7,612 bases of DNA. Origin: a bacterium (GTDB taxonomy: Bacteria; Muiribacteriota; Ozemobacteria; Ozemobacterales; Ozemobacteraceae). Positions within the stretch are counted from its first letter, which is position 1. Every line of letters begins with the position of its first letter. Positions 1-6,137 of this stretch are shown piece after piece. A program made the translations under genes and the position numbers. The notes beneath the pieces are model-generated. The model did not search any database and was not told where the DNA came from. It saw nothing but the letters and a program-made list of their open reading frames with translations. The stretch lies in contig JACPTH010000128.1 in NCBI GenBank assembly GCA_016192885.1, positions 1 through 7,612 on the forward strand, given 5' to 3'.

Positions 1-834
1 GGGAGTTACCTTCACGATACCGGTGCCAAACTTTGGATCTACAAAATCATCTGAAATCACAGGTATCTCTCGGTTTACCAGCGGAAGAACCAAAGTTTCC
101 CCGACAATTTCACGAAACCGATCGTCATCAGGGTTAACGGCGACGGCGGTATCGCCAAGCATGGTTTCCGGACGAGTAGTAGCTACAACAAGATGTCCCT
201 TGCCATTTTTAAACGGGTAGCGAATGTACCAAAGATTTCCATTAGTTTCGATCGGGATCTTTTCCTCATCTGAAAGGGCCGTTTGACATCTCGGACACCA
301 ATTAATTATGTATTTTCCCTTATAAATTAAGCCTTTCTCGTAAAGGCGGATAAAGGCTTCTTGTACCGAATTCGAAAGGCCTTCATCCATGGTAAAACGC
401 TCGCGTTCCCAATCGCAGGAACACCCTAGTTTCTTTAACTGCTTGATTATTATTCCACCGAATTTTTCCTTCCATTCCCATACGCGTTCTACGAACTTTT
501 CCCTTCCAAGATCATGGCGTGTTAGCTTTTCTTTTGTCAACGCCTTCTCAACAACATTTTGAGTAGCTATTCCGGCGTGGTCGGTTCCCGGCAACCAAAG
601 CGTTTCCCGGCCATTCATTCGGTAAAACCTTATAAGAATGTCTTGAAGCGTGTTATTTAAAACGTGCCCCAAAGTGAGCATCCCAGTGACGTTGGGGGGA
701 GGAATCACTATTGAAAAAGGGGCGCGATTCGAAGTTTCACAAGCGTGGAAACTTTTTGCTTTCTCCCAAAATTGATAAACGGACTCTTCTACCAAAGCAG
801 GAACGTATGCTTTTTCTAGGTTTTCTGACGGCAT
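1..834 (-). CDS. valS: Valyl-tRNA synthetase, N-terminal 278 residues (partial, runs off left edge)
   Basis: Class I aminoacyl-tRNA synthetase that charges tRNA-Val in the cytosol and edits mischarged Thr. The frame is open from the ATG at 832-834 to base 1, giving 278 of the roughly 880 residues usual for the family. Visible family motifs are PPPNVTG at 45-51, the HIGH-motif position at 54-57, WLPGTDHAGIATQ at 80-92, INWCPRC..ALSDEE at 177-191, and the start of the CP1 editing domain (VVATTRPETMLGDTAV) at 216-231, followed by FGTGIVKVTP at 269-278. The HIGH motif reads TLGH, so the first His is replaced by Thr. The start is supported by the match to family N-termini and by an AAAGG ribosome-binding site (842-846) seven bases upstream. 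The gene begins 23 bases after the stop of the coiled-coil gene on the same strand, so the two are probably co-transcribed. The identification is certain; the KMSKS and anticodon-binding parts lie outside the window. Confidence 0.98.
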   Translation of the reverse strand, partial: MPSENLEKAYVPALVEESVYQFWEKAKSFHACETSNRAPFSIVIPPPNVTGMLTLGHVLNNTLQDILIRFYRMNGRETLWLPGTDHAGIATQNVVEKALTKEKLTRHDLGREKFVERVWEWKEKFGGIIIKQLKKLGCSCDWERERFTMDEGLSNSVQEAFIRLYEKGLIYKGKYIINWCPRCQTALSDEEKIPIETNGNLWYIRYPFKNGKGHLVVATTRPETMLGDTAVAVNPDDDRFREIVGETLVLPLVNREIPVISDDFVDPKFGTGIVKVTP

Positions 835-846
835 AAAGGTACCTTT
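835..846 (-). promoter_or_regulatory. valS ribosome-binding site inside a 12-bp palindrome
   Basis: The perfect palindrome AAAGGTACCTTT directly abuts the valS start codon. On the minus strand its first half, AAAGG, is the only Shine-Dalgarno-like sequence for valS, seven bases from the ATG. As RNA the two halves could pair only as a 4-bp stem with a GUAC loop, so any effect on translation would be weak. Confidence 0.6.
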
Positions 847-857
847 TAAAATTTCGA

Positions 858-2963
858 TTACCGCTGCCTTAAATTTACGATCAATTTTTCAAATTCATCT
901 GAAGGAAGGGTTCGGGCCTGTTGATAAATAGTGTTTTTGATTTCGAGCGCATGCATTTTCTCAATGGTTCTTGGGTCGGGTTTCAAAACTGAAGCCCGCT
1001 TTAAAACCTCAATCGCTTCGGGGAACTGGAATGAAAGCGAGTACACGTCGGCAAGCCCCAAAAGAATAGGAACATAATTTTGATCGAGCGAAAGACCCTC
1101 AAGAAGAAACTCCTTTGCGCGATCGATGAGTTCTTTATCGATCATTCGTTCGGCAAATTTTAAATAGGTTGCAACGGTAGGCTCAAAAATGGGAAGTTTC
1201 TCCACCGGAAGCCCATTGGGAGCGAGAATCTGCTGACCACATTTATAACAAAAACGGCTATCCGGAATAGTTTGCGGGGTGTCGCACTTATGACAATTGA
1301 ACAGGTTTTGTACAACCCAAACTTTCGGCTTTTTTATCACCGTGTCGCCTCGGCCATAACCCTTTTCTACCTCGAATACGATACACTTTTCCGGGAATTT
1401 TTTTGAAAGGAAAAAATCGGTGGCTAAATGCTTTGTAGGGTCATATTCTTCGGAAATAGCCGGCAAATACTGGATTTGGTTTGGAACAATAAGGCGCTCC
1501 AATAATTTTTTATGGAGAGTTTGCAGTTCGGGGATAGCGTTTTTCGCGAGGAAAGAATCAAGGCCGTCGAAAAAATCCAGAAAATCAGCGATAATTTGGC
1601 TGTCTGAAGAAACGGTTACGACTTTGGAAACAGGCGGAGAGGAAGGAAAAGTTAATCGTTGACGCAGCGCGGAAATTTCGGAATCTTTAGCGGAAATTTG
1701 ATCCTGTAGGTCTCGGAAACGATCTTCAAAATTCTTAATCGCTAAAAGCTGATCGGCCACTTGGGTGGTAAGGCGCTCAAATTCGGCCTTGGTTGCAAGA
1801 TTGGTGACCGACTGTTTTAATTGGGAATCCAGGGAAGATTTTGCCTCATTTAACTCGGTTTCCCTTTTCTCAATCAACTCTGAAAGGGATTGAAGTTTTT
1901 CCCGTTGGTGGTCTGATTCTCGCGTTGCAGCGACTAATTCTCCGCTTTGTTTGTCAAAAACCTTCTTTAAATCACGATACTTTATCTCTAGATCGGCAAA
2001 TTTCATCCCGATTTTTGCAAAATTTCCTGAATCAACCGACAACGCTGCGATTTTTTCCTGGAGTTGTTGTACCTGAGCCGCGTCTTCTTGGAGCTTGGGT
2101 AAAATACTCTTCAATTCTTCATAATGCGTGATCTTGGGAGACCATTCGGTAATCCTATTTCGGAGAGCTTCAAGTTCCGAAGTAAGCCTCTTCTCATCTT
2201 CGCTTTGCCCCGGGCGTTGTTGGGAACTGATCGCGTTAATTTGCTCATCTTTTTCATTCAAAAGCGATTTTAAGGTCAGAACATCTTGTTCAAGCTCGTT
2301 TAACCGTGAGGAGGAATCAGGCGCTCCGGCGCTCGATTTAATTTCTTCAATTTGTTTATGGGAATCTTGTAATTGAGCTTTGACCTTCTCAAACTCAGCG
2401 GAAAGAGCCAAATTCTGGGTTTGTAAATCCTCGGCCCTTTCCACAATTGAACGAGACATTTCAAGCTCATTACGAAGTTTATTGATATCTTCGGAATTCC
2501 TTGCCGACTCGGTCAAATTTTTGTTTTCAAGAATTCCAACTTTTTCTTTTTCTTGCTCAAGTTCGCCTTCAAGCTTGCTTACCAAATTTTGAAATTCAAG
2601 TATGCGAGTGTCTTCTTTGGGTTCGATTGCTTGGGTTTCCAAGCTTTTCCGATGCTCTTCGAGAGCTTTGTTTAGCGCCTGAATCTGCTCGTCTTTCTCG
2701 CTAAGAAGGCCCGATAACTGCGATTTTTGGCCGGAAAGCTCGGAAGTTAAGTTTTTTATTTCTGCTTCCTTAACTTCTAAAGCCTTTATTAGTTCGTTTT
2801 TTTGCTGGTCCTGTGGAGATGAATCTGTGACTTGGGATTTCAGATTTTTTATCTGGAGTTGTAAAAGCTTTATTAGATTGTCTTTTTGAACAATTTGCTG
2901 GTTGAGCTTCTTAAAAAACTCGTTACTTAGACTTACCTCTCCTTTACCTTCGCCTGGATTCAT
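858..2963 (-). CDS. Coiled-coil protein with GrpE-like domain, Cys4 zinc ribbon and TPR-like C-terminus
   Basis: No named family is recognised for the full 701-residue protein. It has no signal peptide or membrane segment, so it should be cytosolic. Residues about 12-437 are almost unbroken charged heptad-like coiled coil. Residues 455-552 resemble the C-terminal half of GrpE, the DnaK nucleotide-exchange factor: a helical part (ADFLDFFDGLDSFL, 459-472, then ELQTLHKKLLERL) is followed by a beta-wing-like part with YDPTKH at 507-512, EKGYGRGDTVI at 533-543 and KVWVV at 547-551, matching the GrpE pattern DPxxH...GYxxGxxxIxxAxVxV. Next is a zinc ribbon, C557-x2-C560 and C572-x2-C575. Residues 595-665 look like TPR helices (KEFLLEGLSLDQNYVPILLG; EAIEVLKRASVLKPDP). 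The start ATG has AGGGAGA at 2968-2974 just upstream. It lies immediately before valS. Inference: an Hsp70 co-chaperone or a scaffold that reuses the GrpE fold. The GrpE match was made by eye. Confidence 0.9.
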   Translation of the reverse strand: MNPGEGKGEVSLSNEFFKKLNQQIVQKDNLIKLLQLQIKNLKSQVTDSSPQDQQKNELIKALEVKEAEIKNLTSELSGQKSQLSGLLSEKDEQIQALNKALEEHRKSLETQAIEPKEDTRILEFQNLVSKLEGELEQEKEKVGILENKNLTESARNSEDINKLRNELEMSRSIVERAEDLQTQNLALSAEFEKVKAQLQDSHKQIEEIKSSAGAPDSSSRLNELEQDVLTLKSLLNEKDEQINAISSQQRPGQSEDEKRLTSELEALRNRITEWSPKITHYEELKSILPKLQEDAAQVQQLQEKIAALSVDSGNFAKIGMKFADLEIKYRDLKKVFDKQSGELVAATRESDHQREKLQSLSELIEKRETELNEAKSSLDSQLKQSVTNLATKAEFERLTTQVADQLLAIKNFEDRFRDLQDQISAKDSEISALRQRLTFPSSPPVSKVVTVSSDSQIIADFLDFFDGLDSFLAKNAIPELQTLHKKLLERLIVPNQIQYLPAISEEYDPTKHLATDFFLSKKFPEKCIVFEVEKGYGRGDTVIKKPKVWVVQNLFNCHKCDTPQTIPDSRFCYKCGQQILAPNGLPVEKLPIFEPTVATYLKFAERMIDKELIDRAKEFLLEGLSLDQNYVPILLGLADVYSLSFQFPEAIEVLKRASVLKPDPRTIEKMHALEIKNTIYQQARTLPSDEFEKLIVNLRQR

Positions 2964-2981
2964 ACGTTCTCCCTATAAATT

Positions 2982-2994
2982 TGGAGCAGCTCCA
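2982..2994. repeat. 13-bp perfect inverted repeat in the leader of the coiled-coil gene
   Basis: TGGAGC-A-GCTCCA is symmetrical around one base, ending 19 bases upstream of the start codon and about 8 bases before the ribosome-binding site. A one-base loop cannot fold as RNA in full, so a DNA operator half-site pair is more likely than an RNA hairpin. Chance occurrence is also possible. Confidence 0.35.
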
Positions 2995-3058
2995 TCGGAA
3001 TTAAACTTATCACATTCCCTCTTAGAAAAAAGGAAACTCCCTTAAACAATTGGGTCAA

Positions 3059-3077
3059 AGGTAAAAAATCTTTACCT
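3059..3077. repeat. 7-bp inverted repeat with 5-base spacer, possible operator
   Basis: AGGTAAA and TTTACCT flank AAATC in perfect inverted symmetry. On the minus strand it would fall about 14-32 bases after the predicted start of transcription of the coiled-coil gene. The stem is AT-rich and has no following T-run, so it does not read as a terminator. It could be an operator or a 5'-leader hairpin. Confidence 0.35.
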
Positions 3078-3097
3078 CCCTGAGAAACCAAGGTTGA

Positions 3098-3126
3098 AGT
3101 TTATCATTTGGATTTGTTCATTGCAA
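3098..3126 (-). promoter_or_regulatory. Possible sigma70-type promoter for the coiled-coil gene and valS
   Basis: On the minus strand, TTGCAA (3121-3126) and TAAACT (3098-3103) are separated by 17 bases. Each matches four of six consensus positions. The spacing is ideal but the boxes are weak, and transcription from the YvyF-like gene upstream could also read through. Confidence 0.3.
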
Positions 3127-3143
3127 GCATTCCATTAACACCC

Positions 3144-3626
3144 CTAATCCTTGTCAGCTAACCTATGGAAAGCATTTCCCTTTTTTCTTTTGGCCTTATC
3201 GCTTTTGCTTTCTTTGGAGTCTTTTTTATGCGTAGGATGCCCTCCCCTTTTTTTTGCTTCTTCGGCATCTTCAATGTCTTTCTTTAAAGCTGAAACTTGT
3301 TTTTGAATAACCTTCGAACATTCATCGCAAATAACTCCCGTCTTGATCATCTTGCTGCATGTTTGACATTGAGTTTGACATTGATGAATAACTTTTACGC
3401 CGAAATGTTCTAATCTTCCGCTTTCTATATATTGCTCAACGCGCTTCACGTCGATTCCAATAGCTTGGCTGGCTTCAAGCGAGGAGGTTTCAGGGTTTTG
3501 ATTGAAGAAATCTCTTACCGAGTTAAATGTTTTTTCTTCTTCACGAAAACACTTTTCGCAGAGATCTCGGGTGAGCCTTGCCATAATTACACCGCATTTT
3601 TGGCAAGCAATCATCGTAACATTCAT
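3144..3626 (-). CDS. yvyF: YvyF-like flagellar-operon zinc protein with Lys-rich tail
   Basis: A 160-residue cytosolic protein with the layout of the Bacillus YvyF family (flagellar operon protein, TIGR03826), which is encoded beside flgM and flgK in Firmicutes. A first Cys4 site (C8, C11, C23, C26) is followed by an acidic helix (FREEEKTFNSVRDFF), a small winged-helix or MerR-like segment (about 45-75, ASQAIGIDVKRVEQYIESGRL) and a second Cys4 site (C87, C90, C100, C103; C83 is extra). The last 50 residues form a charged helix and then a Lys/Ser-rich tail (126-160), which I do not recall in YvyF. The first ATG (3624-3626) puts the first Cys pair at the family position; ATG codon 5 is the alternative, and neither has a clear ribosome-binding site. 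Stop is TAG. Known YvyF function is modest: it is thought to act in late flagellar gene control. Flagellin lies on the other side of the divergent promoter, which fits. Confidence 0.8.
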   Translation of the reverse strand: MNVTMIACQKCGVIMARLTRDLCEKCFREEEKTFNSVRDFFNQNPETSSLEASQAIGIDVKRVEQYIESGRLEHFGVKVIHQCQTQCQTCSKMIKTGVICDECSKVIQKQVSALKKDIEDAEEAKKRGGHPTHKKDSKESKSDKAKRKKGNAFHRLADKD

Positions 3627-3650
3627 GGTAGAATCTTGAAAATTACAAAC

Positions 3651-3670
3651 ATTAACATATTATAGTTAAT
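3651..3670 (-). promoter_or_regulatory. Minus-strand -10 box (TATAAT) inside a 20-bp inverted repeat
   Basis: On the minus strand bases 3664-3659 read TATAAT, a perfect -10 box, which would start transcription near 3652 and leave a leader of about 25 bases for the YvyF-like gene. No good -35 box stands 16-18 bases upstream. The box lies between the arms ATTAAC (3651-3656) and GTTAAT (3665-3670), an arrangement that would let a dimeric regulator block RNA polymerase. Confidence 0.55.
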
Positions 3671-3687
3671 ACTACGATCCATGAGTT

Positions 3688-3717
3688 TTGACAAGTATTT
3701 TCAATGGTTGTTATACT
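3688..3717 (+). promoter_or_regulatory. Strong sigma70-type promoter for the secreted-protein gene
   Basis: TTGACA (3688-3693), a perfect -35 box, is followed after 18 bases by TATACT (3712-3717), five of six matches to the -10 consensus. Transcription would begin near 3724. The ribosome-binding site GGGAG (3751-3755) is seven bases before the ATG at 3763. It is not a flagellar sigma28 promoter. Confidence 0.85.
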
Positions 3718-3762
3718 AAAAACAAATGGTAGACCTGAATGTTTGATTAAGGGAGTAGGTAC

Positions 3763-5421
3763 ATGATAACATCCAAACCCCAAAAAATTTTTTGGGTAAT
3801 GTTAATTGCTTGGGTTCTACTTTCAATTCCAATTTTTTCCCAATCATCCTCAGGGCCATGGGAAAACCCCAATAGCGGATTCGATAATTCTTCAAAAAAC
3901 AAACCGACTTCTTCCAATGATGGTGGTTATGATCGTATCGAAAAAGTTACCAAATCCTCAGGAACCACCACGGAAAATGGCAAGCAGGTTTCCGGCGAAG
4001 GAAACTCTCAGCATAAAAGCTTCGTAGATGGTTATTTGAATAGTGTGGCAGATAAAATCACCGGTGTTAATGGGAGCGCTCAGGCCTGGTCTTGGTCCAA
4101 AAGTTGGAAAGTAGGCCCCGACGGCAAACCGATGGAAGTAAAAGAAAGTTATCATGAGGGAAGTTTAAATTTTAAAGGGGAAAAAGACCCCAAATCGCAG
4201 GGTGGTTCGCCGTCATCGAATTCTGGAAATGGCGGAACCTCACCCACAGGCGGAAATCCGGTTTCCGGCGGAGGGAAATCATCCCCAACCCCTTCTCCCG
4301 CAAACATTACTTACACTCCAAGCCCCAAGCCAGCCCCGCCAACTTCTTCCGGTGGTGGAACCCCTTCGGGTGGCAATCCTTCAGGGGGAAAAGCTTCCCC
4401 GAATCCTTCTCCAATTGCCAAAAATCCTGGAATTGAACTGGCGCCTCAAAAAAAAGACACAACCCTCCCCCCAAAAATGGTTGCTCTGACTATCGAAGAC
4501 CTAAAGTCGCACGTCGAACAACCATTTAAGAGCTACGAAAACAACCTCAAGACCAGGGCGAATCCAATTCCTGAAGATGTCAGAACCAAAATTGGTTTGG
4601 AATTAGGAAACGGACTAAAACCCGAAGAGGTTTCCGTCGTAATTAAAGACAATTTAGGGGAAAAAGAATTTCCAAACGGCACTTTCCCGCCAAATTACCA
4701 CCATGTTTTTCGCATACCGTCTCAGGATAAATATTTTGCGAGGGTTTTTCATACCGACCCTATCACCAATAAGCGAGAAGAAAAAATCCAAGTTGCAATT
4801 CCTGTTTATAAATTAGATTTTGAAAGTCGTACACTTGATTCATCGCAAGGGAGGCTTTCCGGAAAAGATCAAGAAAGCGGCGGAAGTTCTCCCTCCTTTT
4901 CGAGCGAATCCAATTCTAATTCACATTCCGGCTCATCTTCATCTTCATCTTCCCAATCCTCATCCCCTCACTCATCCATTTCTTCATCTAATTCCTCTTC
5001 ATTTGCACATTCTGCCTCTAAATCGTCTTCTTCGGGAGAAACCGGAGGTGGAGGTTTCGGAAATACAACTTCCGGGGCCGATCCAACTGTGGATTTGTCG
5101 GATTTATACGCTGATCCTTCCGCCTCACCGAATGTTGGTTCCTCGAAGGGCCGTGGTAATGGTGGGGAAATTGGATCATTGAATGTAAATGGAAACCACG
5201 CGGTTAATGGGGAAGAGACAAACGGCCATAGAGCGTCAAACCGGGGAGGTTCCAATCAAAGTCATTCAAGCAATAGCCCCGACGCTACTAACTTCGAGGC
5301 AGGAGCCGCCGGAGAGTCCCAGCTTCCTACGGGTGCAAATTATGATCGACAATTGGCTCAACCTCCTGAAAATGTTAATGTTGAGAGCCAAGCTCAAGAT
5401 GCGAATCATAATTCTCAGTGA
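3763..5421 (+). CDS. Secreted Ser/Gly/Pro-rich protein with one beta-rich domain, ending at an in-frame TGA
   Basis: No known family is recognised. Residues 1-26 form a signal peptide: n-region MITSKPQK, hydrophobic core IFWVMLIAWVLLSIPIF, likely cut after S26. The mature 552-residue product has four parts. Residues 55-140 are polar, with GK-turn strands (ENGKQV, PDGKPMEV) and Trp repeats (AWSWSKSWK). Residues 141-235 are a Gly/Ser/Pro linker. Residues about 245-351 are a compact domain (VSVVIKDNLGEKEFP, ending KIQVAIPVYKL). The rest is Ser- and then Gly/Asn-rich, with eight consecutive Ser at 390-397. There is no Cys. The TGA at codon 553 is probably not the original end: the same frame continues to 6063 with the same composition and a second copy of the domain. 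The start is secure from the ribosome-binding site, strong promoter and signal peptide. A cell-surface or extracellular role is inferred. Confidence 0.88.
   Translation: MITSKPQKIFWVMLIAWVLLSIPIFSQSSSGPWENPNSGFDNSSKNKPTSSNDGGYDRIEKVTKSSGTTTENGKQVSGEGNSQHKSFVDGYLNSVADKITGVNGSAQAWSWSKSWKVGPDGKPMEVKESYHEGSLNFKGEKDPKSQGGSPSSNSGNGGTSPTGGNPVSGGGKSSPTPSPANITYTPSPKPAPPTSSGGGTPSGGNPSGGKASPNPSPIAKNPGIELAPQKKDTTLPPKMVALTIEDLKSHVEQPFKSYENNLKTRANPIPEDVRTKIGLELGNGLKPEEVSVVIKDNLGEKEFPNGTFPPNYHHVFRIPSQDKYFARVFHTDPITNKREEKIQVAIPVYKLDFESRTLDSSQGRLSGKDQESGGSSPSFSSESNSNSHSGSSSSSSSQSSSPHSSISSSNSSSFAHSASKSSSSGETGGGGFGNTTSGADPTVDLSDLYADPSASPNVGSSKGRGNGGEIGSLNVNGNHAVNGEETNGHRASNRGGSNQSHSSNSPDATNFEAGAAGESQLPTGANYDRQLAQPPENVNVESQAQDANHNSQ
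4933..4950 (+). repeat. Hexanucleotide repeat (TCATCT)x3 in the poly-Ser tract
   Basis: Three exact copies of TCATCT encode Ser-Ser pairs at residues 391-396 of the secreted protein. Gain or loss of a unit would lengthen or shorten the Ser tract by two residues without changing frame. Confidence 0.8.
5419..5421 (+). other. Single in-frame TGA interrupting the 3763-6063 reading frame
   Basis: The codons around it read CAG TGA AAA CCT. Downstream, 213 sense codons follow in the same frame before the TAA at 6061-6063, so the two parts together span 766 codons. A base substitution (for example from TCA Ser, GGA Gly or CGA Arg), a read error, or leaky UGA decoding could each explain it. UGA followed by A is a known leaky context in E. 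coli through near-cognate tRNA-Trp. Confidence 0.85.
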
Positions 5422-6063
5422 AAACCTCTAAGGTCCGCCTACAATAACACAAGTAGCTCAAGGGGAAAACCTTCAATTGCTTCCACGGGAACGACCGGAG
5501 GAAACAGCGGGCAGAGGGGAAGCGATTCCCCCGGATCTGGAGGTTCCCAAAAATTTGGCGCATCCTCTTGGAATAATTCAACCCAATCTGGCGGAGCTCC
5601 ATCGGAAGGAACGGGAGTTCGAACGTCTGATTCGGGGGTAAATTCCAACGAAGGGGGCGAGGAAAATTCCCCAAGAATGGAAGGCACAAATCAAGCTCAA
5701 GCAGCTTTATCTGAGAAAACCTCCAAAGATAATTTGGTAAGTCTTTATTTGAACGCCAACAACTCGAAAGTTGGCCAATCCTTCGATTTCCGCGATAATC
5801 CTTACCCGACCGCAAAAAATATTGACCCTAAAACAGAATTAACCTTTAGCGTTGATCTAGGGAAAAATATCGACCGAAATTCGGTTTGCGTCGTTATCTA
5901 TGACGGATTAAAGAAGGTTGAGATCCCCCTCCAAACGCTTGCGGGAAATGTCTTCCAGCACCAGTTTCCCCAAGTTACCGAGGAAGCCTATGTTTGGATC
6001 TATGGAAACACCGATAGCTCCCAATTTTCATACAAAGTTGCAATTCCGGTTTCGGGATTTTAA
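5422..6063 (+). pseudogene. Downstream part of the secreted-protein gene: linker plus second domain copy
   Basis: This is the in-frame continuation after the TGA, 213 codons with no stop. The first 85 codons (5422-5676) give a Gly/Ser/Asn/Thr-rich linker like the one before the TGA. The only in-frame start codon in the interval is the ATG at 5677, which would give a 128-residue protein; its nearest ribosome-binding site (GAGGA, 5659-5663) is 13 bases away and it would lack a signal peptide. The domain encoded at about 5791-6060 repeats the upstream one: both have a VxVVIxDxL strand, a conserved IxxxxxxxxxxxLG start and the ending VAIPV. It has one Cys, in SVCVVIYDG. The open frame and the matching domain say this was, or is, part of a single protein. 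It is labelled pseudogene for lack of a better term; read-through expression or a sequence error would make it a live C-terminus. Confidence 0.7.
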
Positions 6064-6080
6064 TTGCCCCCAAAAAAATA

Positions 6081-6089
6081 TGGTATATT
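6081..6089 (+). promoter_or_regulatory. Possible extended -10 promoter for flagellin
   Basis: TGG-TATATT is an extended -10 element, TG one base before a five-of-six -10 box. Transcription would begin near 6096, leaving a leader of about 42 bases. No -35 box stands at the right distance (TTGCCC at 6064 is only 14 bases away), and no sigma28 or sigma54 pattern is seen. Confidence 0.35.
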
Positions 6090-6119
6090 AAAGAGAAAAC
6101 TATCATTTAGGCAAAAGCC

Positions 6120-6137
6120 ATTGGGAGGTACACCAAT
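6120..6137 (+). promoter_or_regulatory. Flagellin ribosome-binding site in the loop of a small hairpin
   Basis: ATTGG (6120-6124) and CCAAT (6133-6137) are perfectly complementary and enclose the eight bases GAGGTACA. The ribosome-binding site GGGAGG (6123-6128) is split between stem and loop, and the 3' arm ends directly at the ATG. A GGA held in or beside a hairpin loop over the ribosome-binding site is the form of CsrA sites, and CsrA controls flagellin translation in Bacillus. A second short stem, GGC-AAAA-GCC, lies just upstream at 6110-6119. Confidence 0.5.

Larger units (their letters stand above)
2964..3143. other. 180-base intergenic stretch with two inverted repeats and a possible minus-strand promoter
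   Basis: This gap lies between the YvyF-like gene and the coiled-coil gene, both on the minus strand. It holds no coding frame. It contains the inverted repeat AGGTAAA-AAATC-TTTACCT at 3059-3077 and the near-palindrome TGGAGC-A-GCTCCA at 2982-2994. A modest minus-strand promoter candidate is present at 3098-3126. No stem followed by a T-run is present, so no intrinsic terminator can be called for the YvyF-like gene. Confidence 0.6.

Noticed and set aside
23..220. Plus-strand open frame of 65 codons at the left edge
   Set aside because: It lies wholly antisense to well-matched ValRS sequence.
3059..3077. Intrinsic terminator for the YvyF-like gene
   Set aside because: The stem is AT-rich and has no T-run after it on the minus strand.
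4321..4420. Tandem Gly/Ser/Pro DNA repeat or CRISPR-like array
   Set aside because: Repeated short words come from low-complexity coding sequence; there are no regular repeats or unique spacers.
4968..5255. Minus-strand open frame of 95 codons opposite the Ser/Gly-rich region
   Set aside because: It arises from the biased codons of the plus-strand gene and has no support of its own.
5419..5460. Selenocysteine codon with a SECIS hairpin
   Set aside because: Only a 4-bp stem (ACCT-CTA-AGGT) follows the TGA; there is no SECIS-like stem-loop, and a low-complexity linker is not a selenoprotein setting.
5375..5815. Minus-strand open frame of 146 codons, and a shorter one at 5439-5687, opposite the secreted-protein gene
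   Set aside because: No family resemblance and no ribosome-binding site. The plus frame has consistent Gly/Ser composition and a duplicated domain, so these are shadows.
6064..6137. Sigma28 promoter for flagellin
   Set aside because: TAAA at 6089-6092 is present but no CCGATAT or GCCGATAA-like box follows at the right distance.
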